Positions 44,438 to 53,227 are shown, counted from the first letter of the stretch. The stretch is DNA of 64,000 bases from an uncultured Carboxylicivirga sp. (GCF_963674565.1 NZ_OY771430.1:2790001-2854000), one strand, 5' to 3'. A program made the numbers and translations. The notes: generated by a model from the letters alone, not told the origin.

Positions 44438-44691
44438 TATAGTTCCTTCTGATAAATACTGATTGCAAACATTATACTGGCCAACATAAACGAAAAATGT
44501 TCAATAAGATTAATCGATACCGGTATAAAAAACACCTCAATAACTGATAAAAACTTAGATAGAAGAATTAATAAAATCCCTAAAAACCAAAAAGACTTTG
44601 TATTTGCTCGTGTATCTTTTATTAATTTAAGAAGATAAACGGTGAGCACAACACTGGTAATCAAGTCTATTAATTCTCCAATCTGAATCAT
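44437..44691 (-). CDS. Small three-helix membrane protein, paralogue of the kinase sensor region
   Basis: 84 residues, almost entirely three hydrophobic segments (about 6-22, 34-54, 62-79), ending in SIYQKEL. By eye it aligns with residues 1-92 of the downstream kinase. Shared features are a short polar loop with R-x-N-x-K/S after helix 1, LxLLSKFLSVIE versus LPLFLSAFVNIIE in helix 2, and a hydrophobic third helix ending FSI/ISI followed by a glutamate-leucine pair. It is the first gene of the operon and overlaps the kinase start by 1 nt. A role as a sensor subunit or modulator of the kinase is inferred from this; no named family is recognised. Confidence 0.7.
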   Translation of the reverse strand: MIQIGELIDLITSVVLTVYLLKLIKDTRANTKSFWFLGILLILLSKFLSVIEVFFIPVSINLIEHFSFMLASIMFAISIYQKEL

Positions 44692-44894
44692 ATTATCTAA
44701 ATTGTTTCCAATTAAAGTAAATGAATATTAATGCATTAAGATAAGAAGTATAAAGTATATCTCTATATAATTATAAAATTATTTATACTAGTGAAATTCT
44801 TACAACAGCTTGATCATTTGAAATAAAAAAAAGAACAATCTTCTTTAAATCGAAGTAAAGTCAATAGATCTTAAGTATCATTCAATAAAGGATA

Positions 44895-44925
44895 TTGAGT
44901 AACTAAAAATATTAGCTTATCTTTC
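44895..44925 (+). promoter_or_regulatory. Candidate promoter of the lipoprotein/propeller operon
   Basis: TTG at 44895-44897 and TATCTTTC at 44918-44925 are separated by 20 nt, a good -33/-7 spacing for Bacteroidota; the -7 box differs from TAnnTTTG in its last base. The predicted start site would lie just upstream of the ATG at 44949. Confidence 0.35.
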
Positions 44926-44948
44926 AGAACAATTGAAAAAACAATTTA

Positions 44949-45323
44949 ATGTCTGGAATAAAGTTTTTAACTGTATTTGTAATCACAGTTCTTATTTTAT
45001 CATGCTCTTCACAAAAGAAAAGTATTGCAGAAACTTCGTCTGAAAATATGGGCAGACCTGCTGTTCCATCTGAGCAACCTATTGAAATGAATTCAATTTT
45101 GGCTGAGGGCCAAATAATAATGAAAGAAGATAAAACCTTCTTTATTGTTTCAACTGTTTTGAAAAGAGGCAGACAAGCTCCTGTTATTTTAAGGGGAGAA
45201 GAGTTACTCTTATTAAATGACGAAATAGATGATTCACTAAAAGAAAAAAAAATAAAAGCCTTATTAAAAGGCGATGAAAATCAACAAGAAAACAAACATT
45301 GGACACTTATTAAAATTGACTAA
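44949..45323 (+). CDS. Small lipoprotein of unknown function
   Basis: 124 residues. Signal with lipobox LILSC (Cys19) followed by SSQKK. The mature part has a disordered stretch (about 22-50) and a compact alpha/beta-looking segment (about 52-124: ILAEGQIIMKEDKTFFIV, VILRGEELLLLND, LKGDENQQENKHWTLIKID). No family recognised. It starts an operon with the T9SS-exported propeller protein, whose ATG follows after 15 nt. It may be an anchor or accessory for that protein; this rests on position only. Confidence 0.75.
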   Translation: MSGIKFLTVFVITVLILSCSSQKKSIAETSSENMGRPAVPSEQPIEMNSILAEGQIIMKEDKTFFIVSTVLKRGRQAPVILRGEELLLLNDEIDDSLKEKKIKALLKGDENQQENKHWTLIKID

Positions 45324-45338
45324 ATCTTAAACCTAAAA

Positions 45339-48300
45339 ATGAAAAAACATTTATTTAAATACTCCATTCTTTTTGCAGCAAGCATTCTTGCTATTTTGGC
45401 AATTTATTTTCTAAATCAAAAATCAGAAATTAAGGACGGTTTTGCTGCAACCAGAATTAAATCCAGTTTTTCTCCCAAAGCCACTCCCGGCTCAGCCGAA
45501 GAAAGAGATGAATTCTTTTTCAATGTACTTAGAGATCCTTCCACTAATTCAATTCCAGAAGGAATCAGAACAAAAGAAGTAGCACTTTTCAATCAATTTA
45601 AAGCATTAAATCTTAAAAGTACTCAAGCTGATAATTACACCTGGTCTGAAGTTGGTCCTGGTGATGTAGGTGGCCGCACTAGAGCTTTAGCAATTGATAT
45701 TCGAAATGCAAATCATGTTCTGGCTGGTGGTGTTTCCGGTGGAATCTGGAGATCTACAGACAAGGGACAATCATGGTCGCTGCAAACCACTCAAACCGAA
45801 TCATTCGCTGTTAATTCCATCTGTCAGGATACCCGAATTGGGCACCAGGATACATGGTATTATGTTGGTGGTGAATTTTCGGGCAACTCAGCTAATGCCC
45901 GAAGTGCCTATTATACTGGGTATGGCTTACATCGATCAACAGATAATGGTGTAACGTGGGAAGCTATCATTGATGATACCAATCCATATTCATGGAATAG
46001 TTTACTGGATTATGCATCCAAAATAATGGTTGATCCTATCACGGGTACCATTTACATTGCAGCACACAGCTATGGTATAATTTATGCCTATGAAAATTTG
46101 GGTGAATATAAGATTGGAGCTGTCATTGGAGGTAGTAATGATCATTATTATTCCGATTTTGACATTGACAGCAACGGTAATATGATTGTTACTTTGTCAG
46201 AGTATGGTTATGATGCAGATAAAACTATGTCAGCAGGTGTTTATTATCGTCCGGTTGGATCATCAGTTTTTACAAAAATTGAAATGGAATCGACTAATCC
46301 GGATGGATTCCCAACAACTTTTTCACGAAGTGTAGTTAAATTTGCTCCATCCAACCCTAACATAGCCTATGTTTATACGGTTGATGGTTCAACACCATAT
46401 TTTCATGTTGTTCATATCAATCAGTCAACTGTAGCAAATTCATATTTGACCGATCGAACAGCCAATCTTCCAACCTACGGTTCTTTAGGAAGCCAGGGCA
46501 GTTACAATATGACATTAGCGGTTAAACCTGACGATGATGATTTTGTAATCGTTGGCAGTACATCTTTATTCCGATCAAGTGATGCCTTTGCCACAACACC
46601 AGATATCAATTTTGGATGGATTGGCGGATATGGCCCAGAAGGTTCCAATGTCTTTTTTTATCCAAATCACCATCCTGATTGTCACATTACTGTTTTTGAT
46701 CCTTCCAATGCTAATGCTGTTTGGAGCGGTCATGATGGAGGTTTAAGTTACGTATCTGATATTACCCAAAGTATTACTATTCCTGAGTTACTTCCCTGGC
46801 AGGATATGAACAATGGATATAATGTGACGCAATTTTATACTTTGGCAAATCCCATGATGGCTAATGAGACTCGTTATCTTGGAGGTACTCAGGACAATGG
46901 TTCCCCCTTCTTTAAAACCGGCAGTTCATCTTCTGTTGACATCAGTACGGGTGATGGCTCCTATTGTTATTTATCTCCAAATTACGCATATATTTCAACT
47001 CAAAACGGAAGTTTAATGCGAACAGGATATAATCAAACAACGGGTGATCCATTAAATCCATATTCTTCTTCAGGCCCCTATAATTGGTCACAAATTACAC
47101 CAACAGATGCAACCGGGCAGCTTTTTATCAATCCTTTTTGTATCGATCCAACCGGTGATACAACCATGTATTATGCAGGAGGAGAGCAACTCTGGATTAA
47201 TCTGAACGTTGAAAATATAAGTAATTATAATTCAGGAACCACAACGGAAGGATGGTATGCTCCTGCGGTACTTGATGTACCAGGTGAAGTAATTACCACC
47301 ATGGCTTCGTCTAAAGTCCCAAGCCATATTTTCTATTATGCGACATATACCGGGACATTCCCAAATTTATACAGAGTGGATAACAGTGTAGCTGAAGAAT
47401 CTGCAATCAGCAGAACAACAATTACAATGAGTGCTGCCTCTGAGGGTTCGTACCCATACTATATCGCTGTTAATCCTTATGATGCCGATGAAATTATTGT
47501 GGTGTTTGCCAACTATGGAGTTCCTTCTCTTTTTCATTCAACTGACGGAGGAGCAACTTTTACTATTATAGATGGTAATCTAGCAGCCACAGAAGCCTTA
47601 CCTGGTCCATCCATAAGAAGTGCAGCTATTTTAAACTGGAACGGAGTAAAAACCTATTACGTATCAACCAGTATTGGTGCATATGAAACCAGTACACTGG
47701 CTGGAGCCTCAACTCAATGGACTAATATAGACAGTAATAACCTTGGCAATGTTGTTTGCAACCGTGTTAAAGCAAGTGAATTTGATGGTAAGGTTATTGT
47801 TGCAACCCACGGAAGAGGATTGTTTACAGGTGAATCAGCGAATCCACTTTACATCAGCGAAAAATTACCTAACCTTGACAGATTGACCACATCTCTGAGT
47901 GATGCTATTAATATCAGCAATGTATTTGGACATAAAACAGGTGCCGATATTACCTTAACATTAGCCAGCAACTCAACGCCTTCTGCAGTTTCAGCATCGA
48001 TAAACAACAATACATTGATGCTTAGTTATGAGAACAGCACTGCGGGATTGGCTTTAATTACCCTTCAGGCAACTTCAGGGACTGATGTGGGCCAGGTAAC
48101 ATTTGCTGTTACAGTTAAAAAAGATGGTTCAACAAATGTTGATAATCTTGTGAACAGTGGAAATGATGATGAATTTACCATTTATCCAAACCCAACAAAT
48201 GGTATATTTAAGATTAGATTAGAAGAACTGAATAATAATGCCGCTGATGTAAAAATTTATAATATGCGAGGACAGCTAATTGATTCAAAATCCTTTGAGA

Positions 48301-48416
48301 ATATTAGCGAGATATCTGAGTATGAATTCAACATCAATCAGGCAGCAACAGGTTATTACCTTGTCGTAATAGCAACGACTGATGGTACGAAGAAAATGAA
48401 GATATTTAAAGAATAG
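45339..48416 (+). CDS. T9SS-exported beta-propeller (sortilin/BNR-type) surface protein
   Basis: 1025 residues. An N-terminal hydrophobic segment (about 9-25) is the export signal. The body (about 100-840) is a beta-propeller of the sialidase/sortilin type with Asp-box motifs RSTDKGQSW (about 139), RSTDNGVTW (about 200) and HSTDGGATF (about 740). A cadherin-like/Ig stretch (about 845-930) precedes the C-terminal type IX sorting domain (about 945-1025: FTIYPNPTNGIFKIRLEE, VKIYNMRGQLI, GYYLVVIATTDGTKKMKIFKE). The sorting domain means secretion through the T9SS encoded 6 kb away and probable attachment to the surface. No catalytic motif was recognised; adhesion or ligand binding is the likeliest role. 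Confidence 0.88.
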   Translation: MKKHLFKYSILFAASILAILAIYFLNQKSEIKDGFAATRIKSSFSPKATPGSAEERDEFFFNVLRDPSTNSIPEGIRTKEVALFNQFKALNLKSTQADNYTWSEVGPGDVGGRTRALAIDIRNANHVLAGGVSGGIWRSTDKGQSWSLQTTQTESFAVNSICQDTRIGHQDTWYYVGGEFSGNSANARSAYYTGYGLHRSTDNGVTWEAIIDDTNPYSWNSLLDYASKIMVDPITGTIYIAAHSYGIIYAYENLGEYKIGAVIGGSNDHYYSDFDIDSNGNMIVTLSEYGYDADKTMSAGVYYRPVGSSVFTKIEMESTNPDGFPTTFSRSVVKFAPSNPNIAYVYTVDGSTPYFHVVHINQSTVANSYLTDRTANLPTYGSLGSQGSYNMTLAVKPDDDDFVIVGSTSLFRSSDAFATTPDINFGWIGGYGPEGSNVFFYPNHHPDCHITVFDPSNANAVWSGHDGGLSYVSDITQSITIPELLPWQDMNNGYNVTQFYTLANPMMANETRYLGGTQDNGSPFFKTGSSSSVDISTGDGSYCYLSPNYAYISTQNGSLMRTGYNQTTGDPLNPYSSSGPYNWSQITPTDATGQLFINPFCIDPTGDTTMYYAGGEQLWINLNVENISNYNSGTTTEGWYAPAVLDVPGEVITTMASSKVPSHIFYYATYTGTFPNLYRVDNSVAEESAISRTTITMSAASEGSYPYYIAVNPYDADEIIVVFANYGVPSLFHSTDGGATFTIIDGNLAATEALPGPSIRSAAILNWNGVKTYYVSTSIGAYETSTLAGASTQWTNIDSNNLGNVVCNRVKASEFDGKVIVATHGRGLFTGESANPLYISEKLPNLDRLTTSLSDAINISNVFGHKTGADITLTLASNSTPSAVSASINNNTLMLSYENSTAGLALITLQATSGTDVGQVTFAVTVKKDGSTNVDNLVNSGNDDEFTIYPNPTNGIFKIRLEELNNNAADVKIYNMRGQLIDSKSFENISEISEYEFNINQAATGYYLVVIATTDGTKKMKIFKE

Positions 48417-48424
48417 TAAACAAG

Positions 48425-48460
48425 AAAAAACGCCTTCCGAATCTGGAAGGCGTTTCTTTT
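48425..48460. terminator. Bidirectional terminator between the propeller gene and the Crp-type gene
   Basis: Perfect 10-bp GC-containing stem AACGCCTTCC (48429-48438) / GGAAGGCGTT (48445-48454), loop 6 nt. Followed by TCTTTT on the plus strand and TTTTCTTG on the minus strand, it serves both converging genes. Confidence 0.9.
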
Positions 48461-49121
48461 ATGATATCATCACTATTTTATTAAGCTTATCTTTACTGTT
48501 AATCCGTATTTCGTTACGACTAAAGGTAAGAATACCGTCCTCCTTAAATTCAGTTATCAATCGACTTACCGACTCTTTTGAAGTGCCAATCCAACGAGCC
48601 ATATCAACCCTTGAAATGACCAGAGGAATAGCTTCATCGTCTTTCGCCTGGAAAAGCTCCTGTAACTTTAAAAACAGGTTAGCTAATCGGCCACGTACTG
48701 TTTTTTGCGATATTTCAAGCATTGAATTACATGTCTGCTTTAATTCTTCACATGTTTGTTTCATTATCAACTCCGATAATGCCTTATCCTTTTTCATCGA
48801 GTCTTTCAACAAATCACCCGGAATAATACAAACCTGAGCATCATTTAAACTCTCGCAACCTGTTACTTCGGGCTCGTCAGAAAGCATTGAATGAAATCCG
48901 ATTAAGCTTCCTTCTTTCACTAAGCGGACAATCTGCTGTTCGCCCCTGGCACCACTTCTGTATATCTTTAGCAAACCGCTCTTCACGTAATAAGCATGGT
49001 TCATATTGGAATCCTGAGCATAAACCAATTCACCTGATTTATACTTCTGACATTTTTCATAAATCAACTGCCCCAACTCGGTATTCTCATTAAAAAACCT
49101 GGAATAGTTAAACACTGCCAT
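48459..49121 (-). CDS. Crp/Fnr-family transcriptional regulator
   Basis: 220 residues. An N-terminal cyclic-nucleotide-binding-type beta roll (about 20-120: SGELVYAQDSNMNHAYYVKSGLLKIY, GSLIGFHSML) is followed by the long dimerisation helix (about 120-150). A winged helix-turn-helix ends it (about 170-205: VDMARWIGTSKESVSRLITEFKEDG). No N-terminal cysteine cluster of an Fe-S FNR protein is present, and the effector pocket lacks an obvious RxS cAMP signature, so the ligand is open. A Crp-spaced palindrome lies inside its own promoter, suggesting autoregulation. The divergent transporter gene shares the intergenic region and could be a target. Confidence 0.92.
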   Translation of the reverse strand: MAVFNYSRFFNENTELGQLIYEKCQKYKSGELVYAQDSNMNHAYYVKSGLLKIYRSGARGEQQIVRLVKEGSLIGFHSMLSDEPEVTGCESLNDAQVCIIPGDLLKDSMKKDKALSELIMKQTCEELKQTCNSMLEISQKTVRGRLANLFLKLQELFQAKDDEAIPLVISRVDMARWIGTSKESVSRLITEFKEDGILTFSRNEIRINSKDKLNKIVMIS

Positions 49122-49152
49122 ACTTATATTGATTTAAGTTAGAATAATAATT

Positions 49153-49184
49153 CAAAGGTAAAATATTTTTGATTGTGCAATCAA
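49153..49184 (-). promoter_or_regulatory. Promoter of the Crp-type regulator gene
   Basis: On the minus strand TACCTTTG (49153-49160) matches TAnnTTTG. TTG triplets at 49178-49180 and 49182-49184 lie 17 and 21 nt upstream, both acceptable -33 spacings. The leader would be about 25 nt. The palindrome at 49169-49184 overlaps the -33 element. Confidence 0.55.
49169..49184. promoter_or_regulatory. Palindromic Crp/Fnr-like operator
   Basis: TTGATTGTGCAATCAA is an inverted repeat with 7-bp perfect half-sites around a 2-bp centre. The outer TTGAT ... ATCAA are 6 nt apart, the spacing of Crp-type sites (FNR boxes with the same half-sites have 4). Lying between the -33 and -7 elements of the regulator's own gene, it is a good candidate autorepression site. 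Confidence 0.55.
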
Positions 49185-49302
49185 TGACTAATTGCATCTC
49201 TTCATTTAACACATAGTATCGAAAATAGTTACAAAAGATGTTGATAAAAACAATAAAGTCATGTGTCAATTTATTTCAGCTTATATTTACCAAAACATTT
49301 AA

Positions 49303-50271
49303 ATGAAAAAAATAATAGACCCATTTATTCTGGCTTTAATGGCCATGATTGTATTAGGTTGGCTCGCACCTGAACCAGCATTGTATAATGGTTGGTTTTC
49401 ATTAGAAAAGATCACTCAAATTGGTATCGCTCTTATTTTCTTCTTTTACGGTTTAAAACTAAGTCCGCACGAAATGCGGCAGGGTATGAATAATATCAAA
49501 CTTCACTTATTGGTGCAGTTAACTACCTTTGCTTTATTTCCTATACTATTATTAGCCTTTTATCCTTTGCTTACAAGTAATGAGTCAAAACTGATTTGGC
49601 TCGCCATCTTTTTTCTGGCAGCATTACCTTCAACAGTTTCTTCATCCGTTGTAATGGTTGTGATGGCAAAAGGAAACGTACCCGGAGCTATTTTTAATGC
49701 CAGTTTATCAGGATTAATTGGCATATTGATCACCCCTCTTTGGGTTGGATTATTTATAAACACTACCAATGCTTCATTTGAATTATCCGGAATCCTGATC
49801 AGCCTTTTCCTTAAAATTCTATTGCCTGTATTTATTGGGTTGCTTTTACATCGATATTGGGGAAAGTTTGTGAGAAAAAACAGTAAAAAGCTGGCCTTTT
49901 TTGACAAAAGCATTATCCTTCTAATCGTATATAAAAGCTTTGCCAAATCATTTAACAGTAAGCTTTTTGAATCAATACCATGGATTAATTTGCTGATTAT
50001 TCTGGTTTCTGTATTGGCATTATTCAGCATTATCTATACTACAATTAGTCAATTGAGTAAATGGCTAAAGCTAAGCCGCAACGATCGTATCACAGCCCTT
50101 TTTTGTGGATCAAAAAAATCGTTGGTACACGGATCTGTTATGTCAAGCGTTCTGTTTAAAGGAATGGCTGCTCAAGGATTAATGTTGCTTCCTATTATGC
50201 TATACCATGCCATTCAGCTGGTTATTATCAGTTTTATCGCCCAACAAATGGGCAAAAAAGCAGATGAATGA
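49303..50271 (+). CDS. SBF-like (bile acid:sodium symporter family) membrane transporter
   Basis: 322 residues, about nine to ten hydrophobic segments throughout (e.g. PFILALMAMIVLGWLAP, IGIALIFFFYGLKL, LPIMLYHAIQLVIISFIAQQ). It has the family-like PSTVSSSVVMVVMAKGN and FCGSKKSLVHGSVMSSVLF segments, with small polar residues in the crossed helices. It fits the YfeH/SBF-like subgroup, inner-membrane carriers whose true substrates are mostly unknown (organic anions, not necessarily bile acids). Divergent from the Crp-type gene with 181 bp between them. No neighbour tells the substrate. Confidence 0.85.
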   Translation: MKKIIDPFILALMAMIVLGWLAPEPALYNGWFSLEKITQIGIALIFFFYGLKLSPHEMRQGMNNIKLHLLVQLTTFALFPILLLAFYPLLTSNESKLIWLAIFFLAALPSTVSSSVVMVVMAKGNVPGAIFNASLSGLIGILITPLWVGLFINTTNASFELSGILISLFLKILLPVFIGLLLHRYWGKFVRKNSKKLAFFDKSIILLIVYKSFAKSFNSKLFESIPWINLLIILVSVLALFSIIYTTISQLSKWLKLSRNDRITALFCGSKKSLVHGSVMSSVLFKGMAAQGLMLLPIMLYHAIQLVIISFIAQQMGKKADE

Positions 50272-50397
50272 GCGATTCCATTTCAACTTTTCAGCGAACA
50301 GTAATAGTCGTCATCAGATAAAAACTACAACATTATAGCAAAGCTTGGTTTTTATGAGTTACTGAATATTATTATCATTGCAGCAACAAAATTCAGG

Positions 50398-50838
50398 ATG
50401 GAAGAATTAGCTAAATTTTTTGCAGTTTATATTTCTGGAGCTGCAGGTTTTTACAAAGGTGTTGCTATGGGTATTGCTGTTGGATTAAGCCCAATGTTAA
50501 CAGCCCTTTCAACCTCATTAGGATCCATTTCTTTTACATTCATCTTATTCTTTGCCGGAGATAAAACCAGAAACTGGATGATGAACCGATTTGGTAAAAA
50601 CAAGCTGGAGAATAACAAAAAGAAGTTTACCCTATGGATGGATAAGTATGGTATTGCCGCCCTTGGATTGATGGTAAGTGGCTTAATAGGCCCTATTCTC
50701 GCTTTATTAATTGGTTTGGCACTAGTAAGTGACAGACGAAAGTTTTTGTCTTATATGATTATCGGAATACTTTTATGGACCTTTTCACTGACATATCTTG
50801 CAGATCCACTTGTTCAATGGGTTAAACAATTATTCTGA
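50398..50838 (+). CDS. Small integral membrane protein (small multidrug-export-like)
   Basis: 146 residues with about four hydrophobic segments (about 8-30, 38-55, 85-110, 118-140). The central MDKYGIAALGLMVSGLIGPILALLIGLAL resembles the helix pattern of the small multidrug export/SNARE-associated type family (PF06695-like); this is a tentative match. It starts 126 nt after the transporter gene, so cotranscription is possible. The last 9 nt overlap the 3' end of the convergent PorE-like gene. Confidence 0.6.
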   Translation: MEELAKFFAVYISGAAGFYKGVAMGIAVGLSPMLTALSTSLGSISFTFILFFAGDKTRNWMMNRFGKNKLENNKKKFTLWMDKYGIAALGLMVSGLIGPILALLIGLALVSDRRKFLSYMIIGILLWTFSLTYLADPLVQWVKQLF

Positions 50839-52824
50839 ATCGTCGTCTTTTTTAACCTTAAACTCAATTCTACGATTGATTTCGTGAGCAACCCGTTTAT
50901 TATTATTCCCTTTTATTCGATTGATATTAATCTCAGTCAACTCAGTTCCTTCAGTTAAGAAGTCATATCTTTCAGCCAGTTTAGCATCTACTTTAACAGG
51001 TTGACTATCTCCATATCCTTTAGCCGATAAACGCTGTGTTTTAACACCTTTTAAAAGCAAGTAATCCATTACGGCTTCAGCTCTTTTCTGACTTAATACA
51101 ATCGATTCTGTTTCGTCACCCTCACCCGAAGCATGAGCTGCAATATCCAAAACAATATTCTGATTCATATCCAGAATAGCAACCAACCTGTCCAATTCCT
51201 GCTTTGAATCATTGTTCAATTCATATTTACCGTTCTGGAAGTAGATATTTTGAAAAACAATGGCATCTTCCATTGGCATCATTGGCACTTCAAATTCAAA
51301 CTCCTTATTATCACTTAATCCTACCGTTGTAAATTTATACTTATAATTAAAGAAGCCTTTTGAAGCCACCATAAAAACATAATCAGTTTGCTTCTTCAAC
51401 TGAAGGCCAAACGATCCGTCTTCCTTTACATTTAGCTTAATATTGGTACCATCTGTTCCTATTAATCGCACATAAGCATTGCTGATAGGCGTTTCCTCCT
51501 TCTGATCAAACACCTTACCTCTCATACTGAATTCAAGCTTTGGAAGAATAAATGAATAGATGTTGTCCACACCTTTTGAACTACCTCTTGAGGAACTAAA
51601 CAATCCTTCTTCTTCCATCCCTTTGAAGATAATACTAAAATCATCGCTCTCACTGTTAATCGGGCGACCAAGATTTGTTACTTTGTAATAACCTTCTTCT
51701 TCATCAAAGACAGCACGATAAATATCCAGTCCTCCATATCCAACAAGACCATTGGAAGCAAAGTAAAGGGTACCATCATTTCTTACATAAGGATATAATT
51801 CATCTCCAGGAGTATTTATAACATTACCCAGGTTAACAGGTTCTTCCCATCCACTTTCACCCCCTTTTTGAGCTTTCCATAGGTCTTTACCTCCTTCTCC
51901 ACCCGGCATATCACTAACAAAATAAATGGTTCCTCCATCAGGTGAAACAGCCGGATGAGCCACCAATATGCTATCACCTCCAATGGTTATTTGCGTTGGC
52001 TCTCCCCACTTACCTCCCGAACGACTCACTTCAAACATCTGAGCAGTCAATGGTTCTTCATTGTTATATGGGCAGCGTGTAAAATACATCGTCTTACCAT
52101 CAGAAGACATGGTTCCTGCACCTTCATCAAATTCGGTATTGATAGTTTCGTCAAGAGGTTCGGGATCCGTCCATTTACCTTTTGCATCTATGCGTGCCAT
52201 ATAAATATTAGAGGCTCCCTGACCAGTAATGCGGTTTCTCTTTCTCGACTTCTTCTCAGTACGCATCGATGAAAAATATACCTGATCATACTCAGTGCTG
52301 GCATAACAAGGTGAGAAATCACTAAAACGAGTATTACTTAAGCCTTTAACTTTATCAACCAGATATCTGGTTTTAATCGAATCAGATTGAACCAACCGAA
52401 TGGAAGCCTGACCATTCTGTGCTCTTTTGTCAAGTGCCTTTTTATCCAGGTAACTTTTAAAAGCTTTTTCTGCCTCATCAACCTTACCTGATGCCAGATA
52501 ACATTGAGCCAGATACAATTCAGCTTCTATGTTTTCGTATTTATATCTTACACTTTTACTGTAACTACTGGCTGCTTTGCTGTATTTATTTGTATTCCTA
52601 TAACATTCGCCCAAATAAAACGAAATTTCACCTTTAGTATACCTGTTTTTTTCTTTTCGGTAAGCTTTTTTGAATTGTTTTACAGCCCTGTCATATTCCC
52701 CAATTAAATATGCTTTATTGGCATTTCCCATTTTCTTACCTCCCGAGCAGGAAAATAAAACAAACAGAATCAGAATGAAAGAAATATTTCGGTAAGTATT
52801 CGACAAAAAGGGCATTAACTCCAA
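50830..52824 (-). CDS. porE: PorE-like T9SS lipoprotein: TPR, PD40 propeller, CRD and OmpA domains
   Basis: 664 residues. Lipobox LFSC (Cys26) anchors it in the outer membrane. Domain order: tetratricopeptide repeats (about 34-150), WD40-like PD40 propeller (about 165-430: MSSDGKTMYFTR, VSPDGGTIYFVSD, NDGTLYFASNG), carboxypeptidase-regulatory-like domain (about 435-515) and a C-terminal OmpA peptidoglycan-binding domain (about 530-660: DIAAHASGEGDETESIVLSQ). This four-domain order is that of Porphyromonas gingivalis PorE, a peptidoglycan-linked T9SS component. Location just downstream of porU-porV-ispF-trx supports the call. Related OmpA/TPR proteins (PorW partners, SprF-linked proteins) share parts of the layout. 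Confidence 0.8.
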   Translation of the reverse strand: MELMPFLSNTYRNISFILILFVLFSCSGGKKMGNANKAYLIGEYDRAVKQFKKAYRKEKNRYTKGEISFYLGECYRNTNKYSKAASSYSKSVRYKYENIEAELYLAQCYLASGKVDEAEKAFKSYLDKKALDKRAQNGQASIRLVQSDSIKTRYLVDKVKGLSNTRFSDFSPCYASTEYDQVYFSSMRTEKKSRKRNRITGQGASNIYMARIDAKGKWTDPEPLDETINTEFDEGAGTMSSDGKTMYFTRCPYNNEEPLTAQMFEVSRSGGKWGEPTQITIGGDSILVAHPAVSPDGGTIYFVSDMPGGEGGKDLWKAQKGGESGWEEPVNLGNVINTPGDELYPYVRNDGTLYFASNGLVGYGGLDIYRAVFDEEEGYYKVTNLGRPINSESDDFSIIFKGMEEEGLFSSSRGSSKGVDNIYSFILPKLEFSMRGKVFDQKEETPISNAYVRLIGTDGTNIKLNVKEDGSFGLQLKKQTDYVFMVASKGFFNYKYKFTTVGLSDNKEFEFEVPMMPMEDAIVFQNIYFQNGKYELNNDSKQELDRLVAILDMNQNIVLDIAAHASGEGDETESIVLSQKRAEAVMDYLLLKGVKTQRLSAKGYGDSQPVKVDAKLAERYDFLTEGTELTEININRIKGNNNKRVAHEINRRIEFKVKKDDDSE

Positions 52825-52912
52825 TGTTTAATAAAAACTCAAAAATAAACAATTATTATAAAGGAGAAAACGACTCCCTGATTGAATTATTGCCCGTCTG
52901 AGGTATGTTATA

Positions 52913-53221
52913 CTAAAATAACAGCTGATAAGGGCGGGCAATGGCTTCATCAATTTGTCCCAAGCCAATATTTCTACTAAAGCGGTAGTACTCTTTGCCC
53001 TGAAAATAAACCAAAACAGTAGGAACTGCAAACACCTGAAAGTTGGCCGCCAATTCAGGCTGCTCCACTGTGTTTACATAAGAAAATTCGCACTTAGGAT
53101 ACTTTTCAACTATTAATTCTTTCACTTTTGGTTTAAGCACCTTACATACATTGCATGCATCGTGCGAAAAGTAAAGTACAATCGCGTCTTTATCCTGAAC
53201 TAATTTTTCTACTTCATTCAT
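52913..53221 (-). CDS. Thioredoxin-family protein with CNVC active site
   Basis: 102 residues, a single thioredoxin fold without a signal peptide, so cytoplasmic. The active site is C23-N-V-C26 (HDACNVCKVLKPKV) instead of the CGPC of standard thioredoxin; the cis-proline loop is VFAVPTVLVYFQGKE. Thioredoxins reduce protein disulphides; the altered CxxC suggests a different redox potential or partner. The gene starts 6 nt after ispF ends and probably belongs to the porU-porV-ispF transcript. A link to T9SS function is position only. Confidence 0.88.
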   Translation of the reverse strand: MNEVEKLVQDKDAIVLYFSHDACNVCKVLKPKVKELIVEKYPKCEFSYVNTVEQPELAANFQVFAVPTVLVYFQGKEYYRFSRNIGLGQIDEAIARPYQLLF

Positions 53222-53227
53222 GACTTA

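Noticed and set aside
49560..50030. Minus-strand 156-codon frame antisense to the SBF-like transporter
   Set aside because: Translation is a typical mirror of a hydrophobic gene; the plus-strand protein has a convincing membrane pattern and family blocks.
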